A DNA stretch of 6,890 nt, taken from an uncultured Flavobacteriaceae bacterium. GTDB lineage: Bacteria > Bacteroidota > Bacteroidia > Flavobacteriales > Flavobacteriaceae. Numbering within the stretch: position 1 is the stretch's first letter; each line of letters starts with the position of its first letter. Under the pieces are notes generated by a model. The model saw only the letters and a list, made by a program, of their open reading frames with translations, searched no databases and was not told the DNA's origin. A program made the translations under genes and the position numbers. This document shows, piece after piece, positions 1-6,365 of this stretch. The stretch is from contig CALIIP010000242.1 in assembly GCA_938018045.1 (NCBI GenBank), forward strand, positions 1-6,890, in the 5' to 3' direction.

Positions 1-407
1 GCAATGTCAAGTTTACCTTTAAACTCTTCATTGAGTTTTTGCATAAAAAGTTCCGACAATTCTTCGTGGTGAACATTAACCAATGTGTGTTCCAAGGCGT
101 GAGAGAATGGTGCGTGTCCGATATCATGTAATAAAATTGCGATTAGAGCACCACGAGCTTCCTTCTTAGAAATTTCGACATCTTTTGATTTTAGTGTTTC
201 TATTGCTTGGGTCATTAAGTGCATTGCACCGAGGCAATGATGAAATCGTGTATGCAACGCTCCTGGATAAACATAATGGGAAAGTCCCAATTGTGAAATC
301 CGTCTCAGCCGTTGATAATAAGGATGTTCAATCAAGTCGAATATGATTCCGTGAGGAATACTAGTAAAACCATAAACGGGGTCGTTAAATATTTTTTTCT
401 TATTCAT
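1..407 (-). CDS. HD-domain phosphohydrolase (dNTPase/SAMHD1-like), C-terminus cut off by window edge
   Basis: The minus-strand frame opens at ATG 407-405 and stays open for 135 codons to the left edge, so only the N-terminal part is visible. It begins MNKKKIFNDPVYGF and continues with the usual opening of HD-superfamily phosphohydrolases related to dGTPases and SAMHD1 (QRLRRISQLG at 32-41). The metal-site residues are in place: the TRFxHxLG motif (53-60, metal His57), the HD pair His94-Asp95 inside LLHDIGHAPFSH (92-103), and HHEE at 113-116. The distal Asp of the site would lie beyond the edge. Family members hydrolyse phosphate from nucleotides, often dNTPs; the substrate here cannot be told. 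It is cytosolic, with no signal peptide. It is divergent from porX and has a convincing Bacteroidota promoter about 100 bases upstream. The family call is firm, the substrate is not. Confidence 0.93.
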   Translation of the reverse strand, partial: MNKKKIFNDPVYGFTSIPHGIIFDLIEHPYYQRLRRISQLGLSHYVYPGALHTRFHHCLGAMHLMTQAIETLKSKDVEISKKEARGALIAILLHDIGHAPFSHALEHTLVNVHHEELSELFMQKLNEEFKGKLDI

Positions 408-511
408 AATTTCTAGTTGTCATTGTATTTTCCTCTTTCGAAAAAAACGAACAACATCAATTCCAAGATTATAGAAACAATATGTTCAAAATCTAAGAAT
501 AATTTTTTTTG

Positions 512-543
512 CAAAAATATCTAATGAATCCGAAACGTTTCAA
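512..543 (-). promoter_or_regulatory. Bacteroidota-type promoter of the HD phosphohydrolase gene
   Basis: Read on the minus strand: TTG (543-541), 21 bases, then TATTTTTG (519-512), an exact match to the -7 element TAnnTTTG of Bacteroidota housekeeping promoters with spacing inside the 17-23 range. Transcription would begin near 505, giving a leader of about 100 bases. The palindrome GAAACGTTTC (532-541) touches the -33 element, where a repressor could block RNA polymerase; that role is inference. Confidence 0.55.
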
Positions 544-762
544 TTATTCAAACCAAATTTATTCCCGTTTCAAAGAATCTTTCTTCTTCGATAAAAGTAA
601 TAATTAGATGGTTTACTCTTAGAAAGGGTTGCGTCTTAAATTTTTGATAAGTGTTATTTACACGCATAGGAGGGGACAAAACGATAAAAAGAGGTGATAA
701 TAAATTTAATCGAATATTGATAAAATCTCATTTTTACCCATACATGAGGTTTTTTTTGTTTT

Positions 763-791
763 TTTGTAAAAAACTAAAGACTATACTCTTG
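763..791 (+). promoter_or_regulatory. Possible porX promoter (imperfect)
   Basis: TTTG (763-766), 17 bases, then TACTCTTG (784-791), which matches TAnnTTTG except for C in place of the first T of TTTG. The start site would be near 797, about 95 bases before the porX ATG. An alternative sigma70-like pair, TTGTTT (789-794) and TATAAT (811-816) with 16 bases between, overlaps it. The region is so AT-rich that either could be chance. Confidence 0.3.
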
Positions 792-891
792 TTTATAAAA
801 TCATTATACCTATAATAGTAACATCTACACTCTAACATTTTATATATAAAACCTGTTCCGTTACTCGGGACTAAAACCAACAGTTTATCTT

Positions 892-2454
892 ATGGAAAAA
901 ATTAAAATCCTTTGGGCAGATGACGAAATTGATTTGTTGAAACCACAAATTATGTTTTTGGAAAAAAGAGATTACGACGTGATAGCAGTTACTAACGGAC
1001 ATGATGCCCTGGAAGAGTGTGAATCTACGAATGATATTGACGTTGTATTTTTGGATGAAAGTATGCCCGGTCTAACTGGACTAGAGACTTTAGCAAAAAT
1101 AAAAGAGTCAAATCCTCATCTTCCTGTCGTGATGATTACCAAAAATGAAGCCGAAAATGTGATGGAAGAAGCACTTGGTTCTCAAATTGCAGATTACCTT
1201 ATCAAGCCTGTCAATCCAAATCAGATTTTATTGACATTGAAAAGAATCATCGACAGTAAAGATTTGGTAAGTGAAAAAACCAACTCAGATTATCAACGAG
1301 AGTTTCGTCAAATTTCGATGGACATCAATAGTGGATTAGATGTAGTAGAGTGGGTGGATGTTTATAAAAAAATTATTAATTGGGAACTCAAATTGGATGC
1401 ATCGACTTCTACTCAGATGGGGGAAATCCTATCTATGCAAAAGACAGAAGCGAATGCCGAGTTCTCTAGATTTATAGAAAGAAAATATGTGGGCTGGATT
1501 AATAATCCAGATGAAGATGATACTCCGATCATGTCTCATAATTTGATGCGAACTAAAGTTTTTCCAAAATTAAAAGAGGATCAACCAACGATCATGTTAT
1601 TGTTGGACAACTTACGATTTGATCAATGGAAAATTTTAGAACCATTATTTACCGAGTATTTTAGAGTAGAAGAGGAAGATCATTTTTATAGTATTTTGCC
1701 GACTTCGACGCAGTATTCTCGGAATTCTATTTTTGCAGGAATGATGCCTTCTGAGATTCAAAAGCATTATCCAGATTGGTGGTTAAATGATAATCAGGAA
1801 GGTGGGAAAAATATGAGAGAGCAAGATTTGCTTAATGAACAAGTGAAGCGAATTGTCCACAAGCCTATTAGAGTGGATTATGTCAAGGTGACTAATGTCG
1901 CAAAAGCGAAGCAAGTTCAAGACAATATTTTGAACTATATGAATAAAGATTTGACGGTAATCGTTTACAATTTTATTGATATGTTGTCACATGCTAGAAC
2001 GGAAATGGAAGTGCTCAAAGAATTAGCTGGCGATGAAAAAGCGTATCGTTCGTTGACGCGATCTTGGTTTGAAAATTCATTGCTTTGGGATGCGTTGCAA
2101 ACTGCAGCCGAGCGAGGTTGTCAACTTTTAGTAACAACTGACCACGGAACGATTCGGGTGAATACTGCTTCCAAAGTAGTAGGTGATCGAGAGACGACAA
2201 CTAATTTAAGATATAAAGTAGGTCGTAATTTACAATATGACAAAAGAGATGTTTTGGAAATTCGAGATCCAAAAGATGGAAAGTTACCTCGTCCAAATAT
2301 GAGTTCTACTTTTATTTTTGCGAAGGAGGATGCTTTCTTTTTGTATCCAAATAATTATAATCATTTCCACAAATATTATAAGAATACTTTCCAGCACGGA
2401 GGGATTTCTTTGGAGGAAATTATTTGCCCGTTCATTACACTATCTTCGAAATAA
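892..2454 (+). CDS. porX: PorX: response regulator with alkaline-phosphatase/PglZ-type effector domain, T9SS regulator
   Basis: 520 residues, essentially the length of known PorX (about 518 in Porphyromonas gingivalis). Residues 1-120 are a CheY-like receiver with acidic pair Asp10/Asp11, phospho-acceptor Asp55 in VVFLDESMPG, Thr83 and Lys105 (YLIKP). A helical linker follows (about 125-225), then an alkaline-phosphatase-superfamily (PglZ-type) domain from about 230. Its metal and catalytic residues are all visible: Asp239 (LLLDNLRFD), Thr271 in LPTSTQYSR, Asp363 and His367 (DMLSH), Asp417-His418 (TTDHGT) and His502 (QHGG). In the family, PorX with kinase PorY and sigma factor SigP controls the type IX secretion system; the effector domain has been described as a zinc-dependent phosphodiesterase acting on oligonucleotides. 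It is cytosolic. The start has no Shine-Dalgarno site, normal for the phylum. No other T9SS gene is in the window. Nothing suggests loss of function. Confidence 0.96.
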   Translation: MEKIKILWADDEIDLLKPQIMFLEKRDYDVIAVTNGHDALEECESTNDIDVVFLDESMPGLTGLETLAKIKESNPHLPVVMITKNEAENVMEEALGSQIADYLIKPVNPNQILLTLKRIIDSKDLVSEKTNSDYQREFRQISMDINSGLDVVEWVDVYKKIINWELKLDASTSTQMGEILSMQKTEANAEFSRFIERKYVGWINNPDEDDTPIMSHNLMRTKVFPKLKEDQPTIMLLLDNLRFDQWKILEPLFTEYFRVEEEDHFYSILPTSTQYSRNSIFAGMMPSEIQKHYPDWWLNDNQEGGKNMREQDLLNEQVKRIVHKPIRVDYVKVTNVAKAKQVQDNILNYMNKDLTVIVYNFIDMLSHARTEMEVLKELAGDEKAYRSLTRSWFENSLLWDALQTAAERGCQLLVTTDHGTIRVNTASKVVGDRETTTNLRYKVGRNLQYDKRDVLEIRDPKDGKLPRPNMSSTFIFAKEDAFFLYPNNYNHFHKYYKNTFQHGGISLEEIICPFITLSSK

Positions 2455-2457
2455 CGG

Positions 2458-2536
2458 TGAACTGTTAATGTTGAATGGTTAATTCTAATTGTAAAATATT
2501 GCAAAATGGGATTAACCATTCATCGTTAACCATTCA
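2458..2536. terminator. Inverted repeat of 14-base units between converging genes, likely bidirectional terminator
   Basis: The left arm (2458-2482) carries TGAACTGTTAA and TGAATGGTTAA; the right arm (2512-2536) carries TTAACCATTCA twice (2512-2522, 2526-2536). Within each arm the units repeat with a 14-base period. The arms pair at 21 of 25 positions plus one G-U, around a 29-base loop. The element starts 4 bases after the porX stop and ends 13 bases before the 3' end of the opposing zinc-ribbon gene, the place for a shared terminator. There is no long T-run, so termination is inferred from position and structure. Similar TTAACCATTCA-like tandem runs are, from memory, common between Bacteroidota genes. 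Confidence 0.6.
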
Positions 2537-2548
2537 GTATTATCACCA

Positions 2549-2908
2549 TTATTCTACATAACTCTTCCTCACCACCAATGCTAACCATCCATTATCCAGC
2601 GGCAAATATCCTTGGTCGTAACAAAAGTAATATACCTTTCCAGCCTTAGTTTTATAAATATTAGTGAAGTAGCTAAACTTAAATCCTTTTTCCATTAATT
2701 TGTCTTTGTGGATTTTTGATTTTCCGTTCGGATTTAGTTCGGCGAGGATGCGACGATTTTTTCGAAGGATATTATTGATGTTGCGCACGAAGTTGGTGGC
2801 GTCGCTATTGAGTTTATTATTATAGGAACTTCGGCAACTATCGCTACAGAATTTTTTATCTGCGCGACCAATGAATTCGTCGTTGCACTCGAGGCATTTT
2901 TTTTTCAT
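2549..2908 (-). CDS. Conserved zinc-ribbon protein of unknown function (Bacteroidota)
   Basis: 119 residues from ATG 2908-2906. An in-frame ATG 9 codons upstream (2935) exists, but it lies inside the -7 promoter element (2933-2940), and the MKKKCLEC start is how this family usually begins, so 2908 is preferred. The N-terminus is a four-cysteine zinc-binding module: Cys5-x2-Cys8, then Cys21-x3-Cys25, within GRADKKFCSDSCRSSYNN. After it comes a basic helical stretch (NFVRNINNILRKNRRILAEL) and a C-terminal part rich in Tyr/Phe (KVYYFCYDQGYLPL). I recognise it as a small hypothetical protein found widely in Bacteroidota. The zinc finger plus basic residues would fit nucleic-acid binding or a ribosome/tRNA-related role, but that is speculation. 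It is cytosolic and monocistronic, converging on porX. Confidence 0.87.
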   Translation of the reverse strand: MKKKCLECNDEFIGRADKKFCSDSCRSSYNNKLNSDATNFVRNINNILRKNRRILAELNPNGKSKIHKDKLMEKGFKFSYFTNIYKTKAGKVYYFCYDQGYLPLDNGWLALVVRKSYVE

Positions 2909-2932
2909 AAATTGTATTTTGAATAAGGAATT

Positions 2933-2962
2933 CAAAATTAAGGGAATTATTTATAAAGTCAA
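2933..2962 (-). promoter_or_regulatory. Bacteroidota-type promoter of the zinc-ribbon gene
   Basis: On the minus strand: TTG (2962-2960), 19 bases, then TAATTTTG (2940-2933), an exact TAnnTTTG match at the ideal spacing. The start site would fall near 2927, leaving a leader of about 20 bases before ATG 2908. It fixes the start choice of the gene, since the upstream ATG at 2935 would not be transcribed. Confidence 0.65.
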
Positions 2963-3026
2963 GTAAGTGTGTTTTAACCAATGAAGAAACAACTATTTCA
3001 CGCTTTACTAAAAAGAATATAAACCA

Positions 3027-3044
3027 TTTTGTTGTACAACAAAA
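3027..3044. promoter_or_regulatory. Perfect 18-base palindrome, operator-like
   Basis: TTTTGTTGTACAACAAAA is its own reverse complement (9-base half sites, no spacer). It lies 65 bases upstream of the -33 element of the zinc-ribbon gene, in otherwise gene-poor DNA. A dimeric regulator binding site is the natural reading; none is encoded nearby. It is not followed by a T-run, so a terminator is less likely. Confidence 0.3.
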
Positions 3045-3067
3045 ACTCTTCGATTCCTTCAAAAATT

Positions 3068-3085
3068 CTTTGTCAATCGACAAAG
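3068..3085. other. Small perfect hairpin
   Basis: CTTTGTC (3068-3074) and GACAAAG (3079-3085) form a 7-bp stem with loop AATC. It lies in the same gene-poor stretch as the 18-base palindrome. No T-run follows. Role unknown; it could be chance. Confidence 0.25.
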
Positions 3086-3157
3086 ACTCATCAACCTCTA
3101 ACGCCGGTGTCTACGTTACATTCATTACACAGCAATTTACTTCTAAAAAAATAACAC

Positions 3158-3229
3158 AATAAAGATAGCCACTTCATGCGGAGTGGCTATCTTATTATCG
3201 GTCAAATATATATCTTAGTGAAAGCAAAA
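3158..3229 (+). repeat. Hairpin repeat, copy A (hairpin plus conserved tail)
   Basis: Left arm 3158-3175 (AATAAAGATAGCCACTTC) pairs with 3180-3196 around loop ATGC: 13 Watson-Crick pairs and one wobble, then three more after a single-base bulge. About 16 bases on is a tail TCTTAGTGAAAGCAAA (3213-3228). Copy B at 6425-6501 shares 17 of 18 bases in the left arm and 15 of 16 in the tail. No clear plus-strand gene ends just upstream, so a terminator role is less obvious here than for copy B. Confidence 0.7.
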
Positions 3230-3245
3230 CTAGGTGTGTAATCAG

Positions 3246-3273
3246 CTTGAAGGAGCAAGGGCGCTAGTGAGAC
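3246..3273 (+). repeat. GC-rich dispersed repeat, copy 1
   Basis: CTTGAAGGAGCAAGGGCGCTAG (3246-3267) is the inverted counterpart of 3801-3822, matching 20 of 22 bases; the two copies flank the small TPR gene. Its reverse complement, including GTCTC at the end (3273-3269), matches copy 3 (6366-6393) at 21 of 28 bases. The copy is markedly GC-richer than its surroundings. Confidence 0.7.
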
Positions 3274-3310
3274 TTCGTTAAAGAAGAAGAATGAAAATAA
3301 AAAAATAACA

Positions 3311-3769
3311 ATGAATAGAATGTTGGAAAAGGAAAAGTTTAAGAATGGTTCCATTCTTCAAGATGAAGAAAATTATCAAGATGCAATTAAAGTGTATAAT
3401 GAAGTCTTAAAAATGGATAGAGTATTAATAAAAGATATAGATATTATTTTACAAATTGCAAGTTGTTATTTCCATAGTAAAGATTTTTCTAAATCCTTAA
3501 ATTACTTTATAAGAGCTCAAAAATTAGATCCCTCTTGTGAGGTAGTATCATTAGGAATATATCTTTCTTTTGTGGAGTTAGGTAACACTAAGAGTGCAAT
3601 AAGTGAATTATATGATTATTCATGTAAATATTCTATAGATCTTTATAGAGATACGATTGAAGAACTAATGGTTGATATAAGCAGAGGAAATGCCATTATT
3701 TTTAAGGATACTATTTATAAAATTGGTAAGAGGCATGATGTTCTTGTCAAACCCGCTGGCTCCTGCTGA
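3311..3769 (+). CDS. Small TPR-repeat protein of unknown function
   Basis: 152 residues, no signal peptide or membrane segment, so probably cytosolic. It is helical, with about three tetratricopeptide-like repeats: residues 5-36 (ENYQDAIKVYNEVLKMD), 44-75 (ILQIASCYFHSKDFSKSLNYF and the LDPS turn) and about 77-110. TPRs bind partner proteins; no catalytic motif is present. ATG 3311 is the first start after an A-rich leader; ATG 3320 is an alternative. Oddly, the last residues (KPAGSC) are encoded by a GC-rich block (21 of 29 bases are G or C from 3752 to 3780) joined to dispersed-repeat copy 2, while the rest of the gene is very AT-rich. So the native 3' end may have been replaced by repeat DNA. 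The gene is bracketed by inverted repeat copies 1 and 2. Function unknown; a scaffold or an immunity-type partner are only possibilities. Confidence 0.72.
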   Translation: MNRMLEKEKFKNGSILQDEENYQDAIKVYNEVLKMDRVLIKDIDIILQIASCYFHSKDFSKSLNYFIRAQKLDPSCEVVSLGIYLSFVELGNTKSAISELYDYSCKYSIDLYRDTIEELMVDISRGNAIIFKDTIYKIGKRHDVLVKPAGSC

Positions 3770-3838
3770 CACGCCTGTGGAGGAATAAAACTAATCGTTG
3801 CTAACGCCCTTGCTCCTGCAAGGTGTCTAGTTAAAGAC
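3752..3838 (-). repeat. GC-rich dispersed repeat, copy 2 (with extended GC-rich block)
   Basis: The core 3800-3826 matches copy 3 (6371-6397) at 21 of 27 bases; 3801-3822 is the inverted match to copy 1 (20 of 22). Inside, CCTTGC (3808-3813) and GCAAGG (3818-3823) form a 6-bp stem with loop TCCT. The upstream block (3752-3780) is also GC-rich, repeats GCTCCTGC (3759-3766 and 3812-3819), and contains the stop codon of the TPR gene. GACAC (3768-3772) can pair with GTGTC (3823-3827), closing a larger fold. The extent of the repeat to the left is a guess from composition. Confidence 0.65.
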
Positions 3839-3954
3839 TAATTTGCATTATGGATATGCTACTCATCACTTTCGATCCCATCAAATAATTTCATTGATAA
3901 GCACCAATGTAGATGAATAATTAAAGACCTTATCTCCAAAGCTAAAAACTACCT

Positions 3955-3984
3955 AGAACCTACAAAAGGCATGGTTTTGGTTCT
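3955..3984 (+). other. Hairpin in the leader of the sensor kinase gene
   Basis: AGAACC (3955-3960) pairs with GGTTCT (3979-3984), and AAAA (3964-3967) with TTTT (3975-3978), leaving a TAC bulge and a 7-base loop. It is 52 bases upstream of the kinase ATG. There is no T-run, so it is not a standard terminator; it could influence translation or mRNA stability. Nothing else is recognisable in 3839-4035 and no TAnnTTTG promoter was found there. Confidence 0.3.
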
Positions 3985-4035
3985 CCTTGAAATGTATACT
4001 CCCCTTTTTAGAGAGTTAGCTGCAAAGAATTTTTA

Positions 4036-6348
4036 ATGAGAATCCTAATAACCATAACCTTCATTCTATTTTCGTTTCTTCATAATGTCAATAGCCAAAA
4101 TATTGAATATTTAGAAAAGAAATTATCGAGTGTTTCTAGTTGGCAAGAAGAAGTAGATATATATTTATCGATAGTTGATACCTTGACTTGGTTAGGAGGG
4201 AACCCTGAAAAAAATAAAATCTATACGGATAAAATCATAGAGATTTGTAAAAGTAATTCTTGTCAAGAACAAGTTATTATAGCTAGAGCTTACCTCGCAT
4301 CAAAAGAAATTGAATTAGGAAATTATTCTTCAATAGATAATTTTATTCTTCCCACTATAGAAAAAAATAAATCATTTTCACCGGAAACTAAATCTCTACT
4401 TTACGAAGTAGCTGGATCTTATTATCTTATAAATGGCAAAGGAAATGAGGCAATCAGTCATTTCTTAGTTGCTCAAAATATTTTAGAAGAAAAAAATCCT
4501 GGTTCTAAAAGGTTAGGTAAAATATATTATGAAGCAGGATTCGCTCATAATATTAATGGCAATAATAATAAGTCAGTTGACTATTTGCAAAAATCTATTG
4601 ACCATTTTACATTAACTAAAGATACAACCTTAATTATAAACGCCAACTCAGGGATGAGTACTTTGTTAGCAACAGATGGGAAATATAATCAAGCTATACA
4701 AATAATATTGGAGTCAATTGAATTAGCTGAGTCTAAAGATATTTCGACCTTTAATCTTTATAGTTCATTGTTGGATGTTTACATAAGGAATGGTAATTAT
4801 GAAGCAGCAGAAAAAAGTTATCACAAAGGAATAAAAGAACTATATGCTGTTAATATTCCGCTCGAAGAAAAAGCCATTGATCTATGGTCATTTCACATGT
4901 CATATGCAAAGTTACTGGGTAGAATTAATCGACCAACTGAAGGATTGCGGTACGTAGATTCTTCTTATGTTTATAGCGGTTATATTAATGATTTTACAGA
5001 TCGAATAACAGACTTAAGAAGAGCAGGTTTGTTAGTTAAATCTGAAAAATATGAATTGGCAGAATTAGAGGTCAATGAGTTATTTGAAAAAATGAAAAAC
5101 AATGGAAATCTAGATGCATTTAATTCAGCCGTGATTGGACTTTTTTCAACAATTTACTCTAAGTCATCTCTTGAACCCAAAAGAGAATTGGTTAGAGATA
5201 TAATGCCAATCGTAGATAGAATTATTTTGAAAAATGAAAACGAATATAATTTAGATGTTTTAGATGCAGAAAAACTCTCTGCTGTTTTAGGAATCTATAC
5301 TTTAGATAAAGAAAGATCTTTGCAAAGTTTTTCAAAGGTGTTGGAAATTCAGGATTCCTTAAAACAGATGGAACAGATTAAAAGCACAAATGAGTTGTTG
5401 GTTCAATATGATACTAAGGAAAAAGAAAAACTCATTGAAATTCAAAAACTAGAATTAAGTAAAAAAGCTATAGAGCGAAACTATCTAATTGGCTTATCAT
5501 TTGTATCTGCTTTTACGATAGGAATTCTGTTTCTTTTTTATAATCAGAAAAAAAAATATGCAGGGAAATTGCAGGAAGAAGTTAGAAATAGAACGGCTGA
5601 ATTGCTAAAGTCAAATCAAGAATTAAGTCAAAGTAAAGAGGAACTAGAACGATACAATTATATCGCATCTCATGATTTGAAAGAACCACTTCGAAGTGTG
5701 GTAAGTTTTGTAGATTTTATCAAACGGAAAAAATTGGTAGAAGATGAAGAGACACTTTCCTATTTTGGCTATATAGAAAGTGGAGCTAATCAGATGAATA
5801 AAATTGTTCAAGATCTTGTTACATTTTCTAAATTAAAAAAGATAGAAGTAACAATGCAAACTATAAATGTTTCAGGTATTATAGAGCATATCAAACATGA
5901 TCTTAATTATGATTTGGAAATGCAAAGTACTGTTGTTCAAACTAAAAATATTCCAAATAATATTATTTCAGATAAATCTATTTTATATAGAGTCTTTAAA
6001 AATTTGGTTGAAAATGGTTTGAAGTTTAATGAGAATGAAAATCCATTTGTTAAAATTGAATATCATAATTCAGATGAACATCACGTATTCGAAGTGAGCG
6101 ATAATGGAATAGGAATAGAGGCAGAATATCATGAACAAATATTTGGATTATTCAAGCGGTTAAATGATCGATCCAAGTATAGTGGCTCAGGTGTTGGATT
6201 GGCTATATGTAAAAAATTACTAATTCAAATAGACGGAGATATTTCTTTAAAAAACAATTTATATGAAGGCACCACTTTCATTATTAAAATTCCTCAAAAT
6301 AAAGAAGTTGTAAAACAAGAGATGCTAAAGCAAGAATTGTTTAATTAA
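4036..6348 (+). CDS. TPR-repeat sensor histidine kinase, membrane-bound, orphan
   Basis: 770 residues, intact. A signal peptide (1-20, hydrophobic core ITITFILFSFL, likely cleavage after VNS) sends the long helical TPR region (about 21-440) to the periplasm. A charged coiled coil (about 445-480) leads into one transmembrane segment (483-502, LIGLSFVSAFTIGILFLFY), then a cytoplasmic coiled coil (505-540). The HisKA domain carries the phospho-acceptor His546 in NYIASHDLKEPLR. The HATPase domain is complete: N box with Asn660 (NLVENGLKF), G1 DNGIGI (689-694), F box IFGLFKRL (702-709), G2 SGSGVGLAI (716-724) and EGTTF (744-748). It should autophosphorylate in response to an outside or envelope signal sensed by the TPRs. 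No receiver domain is attached and no response regulator is adjacent, so its partner is unknown. A strong hairpin terminator follows 76 bases after the stop. Confidence 0.94.
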   Translation: MRILITITFILFSFLHNVNSQNIEYLEKKLSSVSSWQEEVDIYLSIVDTLTWLGGNPEKNKIYTDKIIEICKSNSCQEQVIIARAYLASKEIELGNYSSIDNFILPTIEKNKSFSPETKSLLYEVAGSYYLINGKGNEAISHFLVAQNILEEKNPGSKRLGKIYYEAGFAHNINGNNNKSVDYLQKSIDHFTLTKDTTLIINANSGMSTLLATDGKYNQAIQIILESIELAESKDISTFNLYSSLLDVYIRNGNYEAAEKSYHKGIKELYAVNIPLEEKAIDLWSFHMSYAKLLGRINRPTEGLRYVDSSYVYSGYINDFTDRITDLRRAGLLVKSEKYELAELEVNELFEKMKNNGNLDAFNSAVIGLFSTIYSKSSLEPKRELVRDIMPIVDRIILKNENEYNLDVLDAEKLSAVLGIYTLDKERSLQSFSKVLEIQDSLKQMEQIKSTNELLVQYDTKEKEKLIEIQKLELSKKAIERNYLIGLSFVSAFTIGILFLFYNQKKKYAGKLQEEVRNRTAELLKSNQELSQSKEELERYNYIASHDLKEPLRSVVSFVDFIKRKKLVEDEETLSYFGYIESGANQMNKIVQDLVTFSKLKKIEVTMQTINVSGIIEHIKHDLNYDLEMQSTVVQTKNIPNNIISDKSILYRVFKNLVENGLKFNENENPFVKIEYHNSDEHHVFEVSDNGIGIEAEYHEQIFGLFKRLNDRSKYSGSGVGLAICKKLLIQIDGDISLKNNLYEGTTFIIKIPQNKEVVKQEMLKQELFN

Positions 6349-6365
6349 ATTTATTGAGATTTTAC

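Larger units (their letters stand above)
408..891. other. Divergent intergenic region between HD phosphohydrolase and porX
   Basis: This is 484 bases of very AT-rich DNA with no credible gene. It holds the candidate promoters of the two divergent genes (listed separately). It also has a 10-base palindrome GAAACGTTTC at 532-541 and a weak 5-bp hairpin, CTCAT (727-731) with ATGAG (744-748), followed by a T-rich tract (750-765). The hairpin could act as a small attenuator or terminator, but the stem is too short to call. A purine-rich AGGAGGGG at 668-675 precedes no usable reading frame. Confidence 0.6.
2923..3162 (+). other. ATG-less open frame, possible gene remnant ending at hairpin A
   Basis: Plus-strand frame open for 79 codons, ending with TAA 3160-3162, which overlaps the left arm of hairpin A. 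The second half reads like protein (SLSIDKDSSTSNAGVYVTF), with C-rich third positions unlike the surrounding noncoding DNA. There is no ATG in frame; the only usual alternative start is TTG 3070, leaving 30 residues. A separate frame starts MKKQLFHALLKRI at 2981 and stops at 3022, so a frameshifted small gene is possible. No family recognised. It overlaps the zinc-ribbon promoter, which argues against a long product. Confidence 0.15.

Noticed and set aside
668..696. Shine-Dalgarno-like AGGAGGGG followed by GTG in the porX upstream region
   Set aside because: The GTG frame stops after eight codons, and strong Shine-Dalgarno sites are not the norm in this phylum.
2015..2200. Minus-strand open frame of 61 codons inside porX
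   Set aside because: It lies wholly antisense to the conserved phosphatase domain of porX and shows no family resemblance.
2856..3083. Minus-strand open frame of 75 codons upstream of the zinc-ribbon gene
   Set aside because: It begins at TTG, runs through the clear promoter at 2933-2962 and overlaps the zinc-ribbon coding sequence in another frame; the sequence looks random.
3801..3838. Possible integron attC site after the small TPR gene
   Set aside because: CTAAC and GTTAAAG at the ends recall attC core sites, but they do not fit RYYYAAC/GTTRRRY, no integrase is present, and the copies are inverted around the gene rather than head-to-tail.
4036..6348. Identification of the sensor kinase as PorY
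   Set aside because: It has a long periplasmic TPR input and a single transmembrane segment after a signal peptide, a common general Bacteroidota kinase architecture; linkage to porX is loose.
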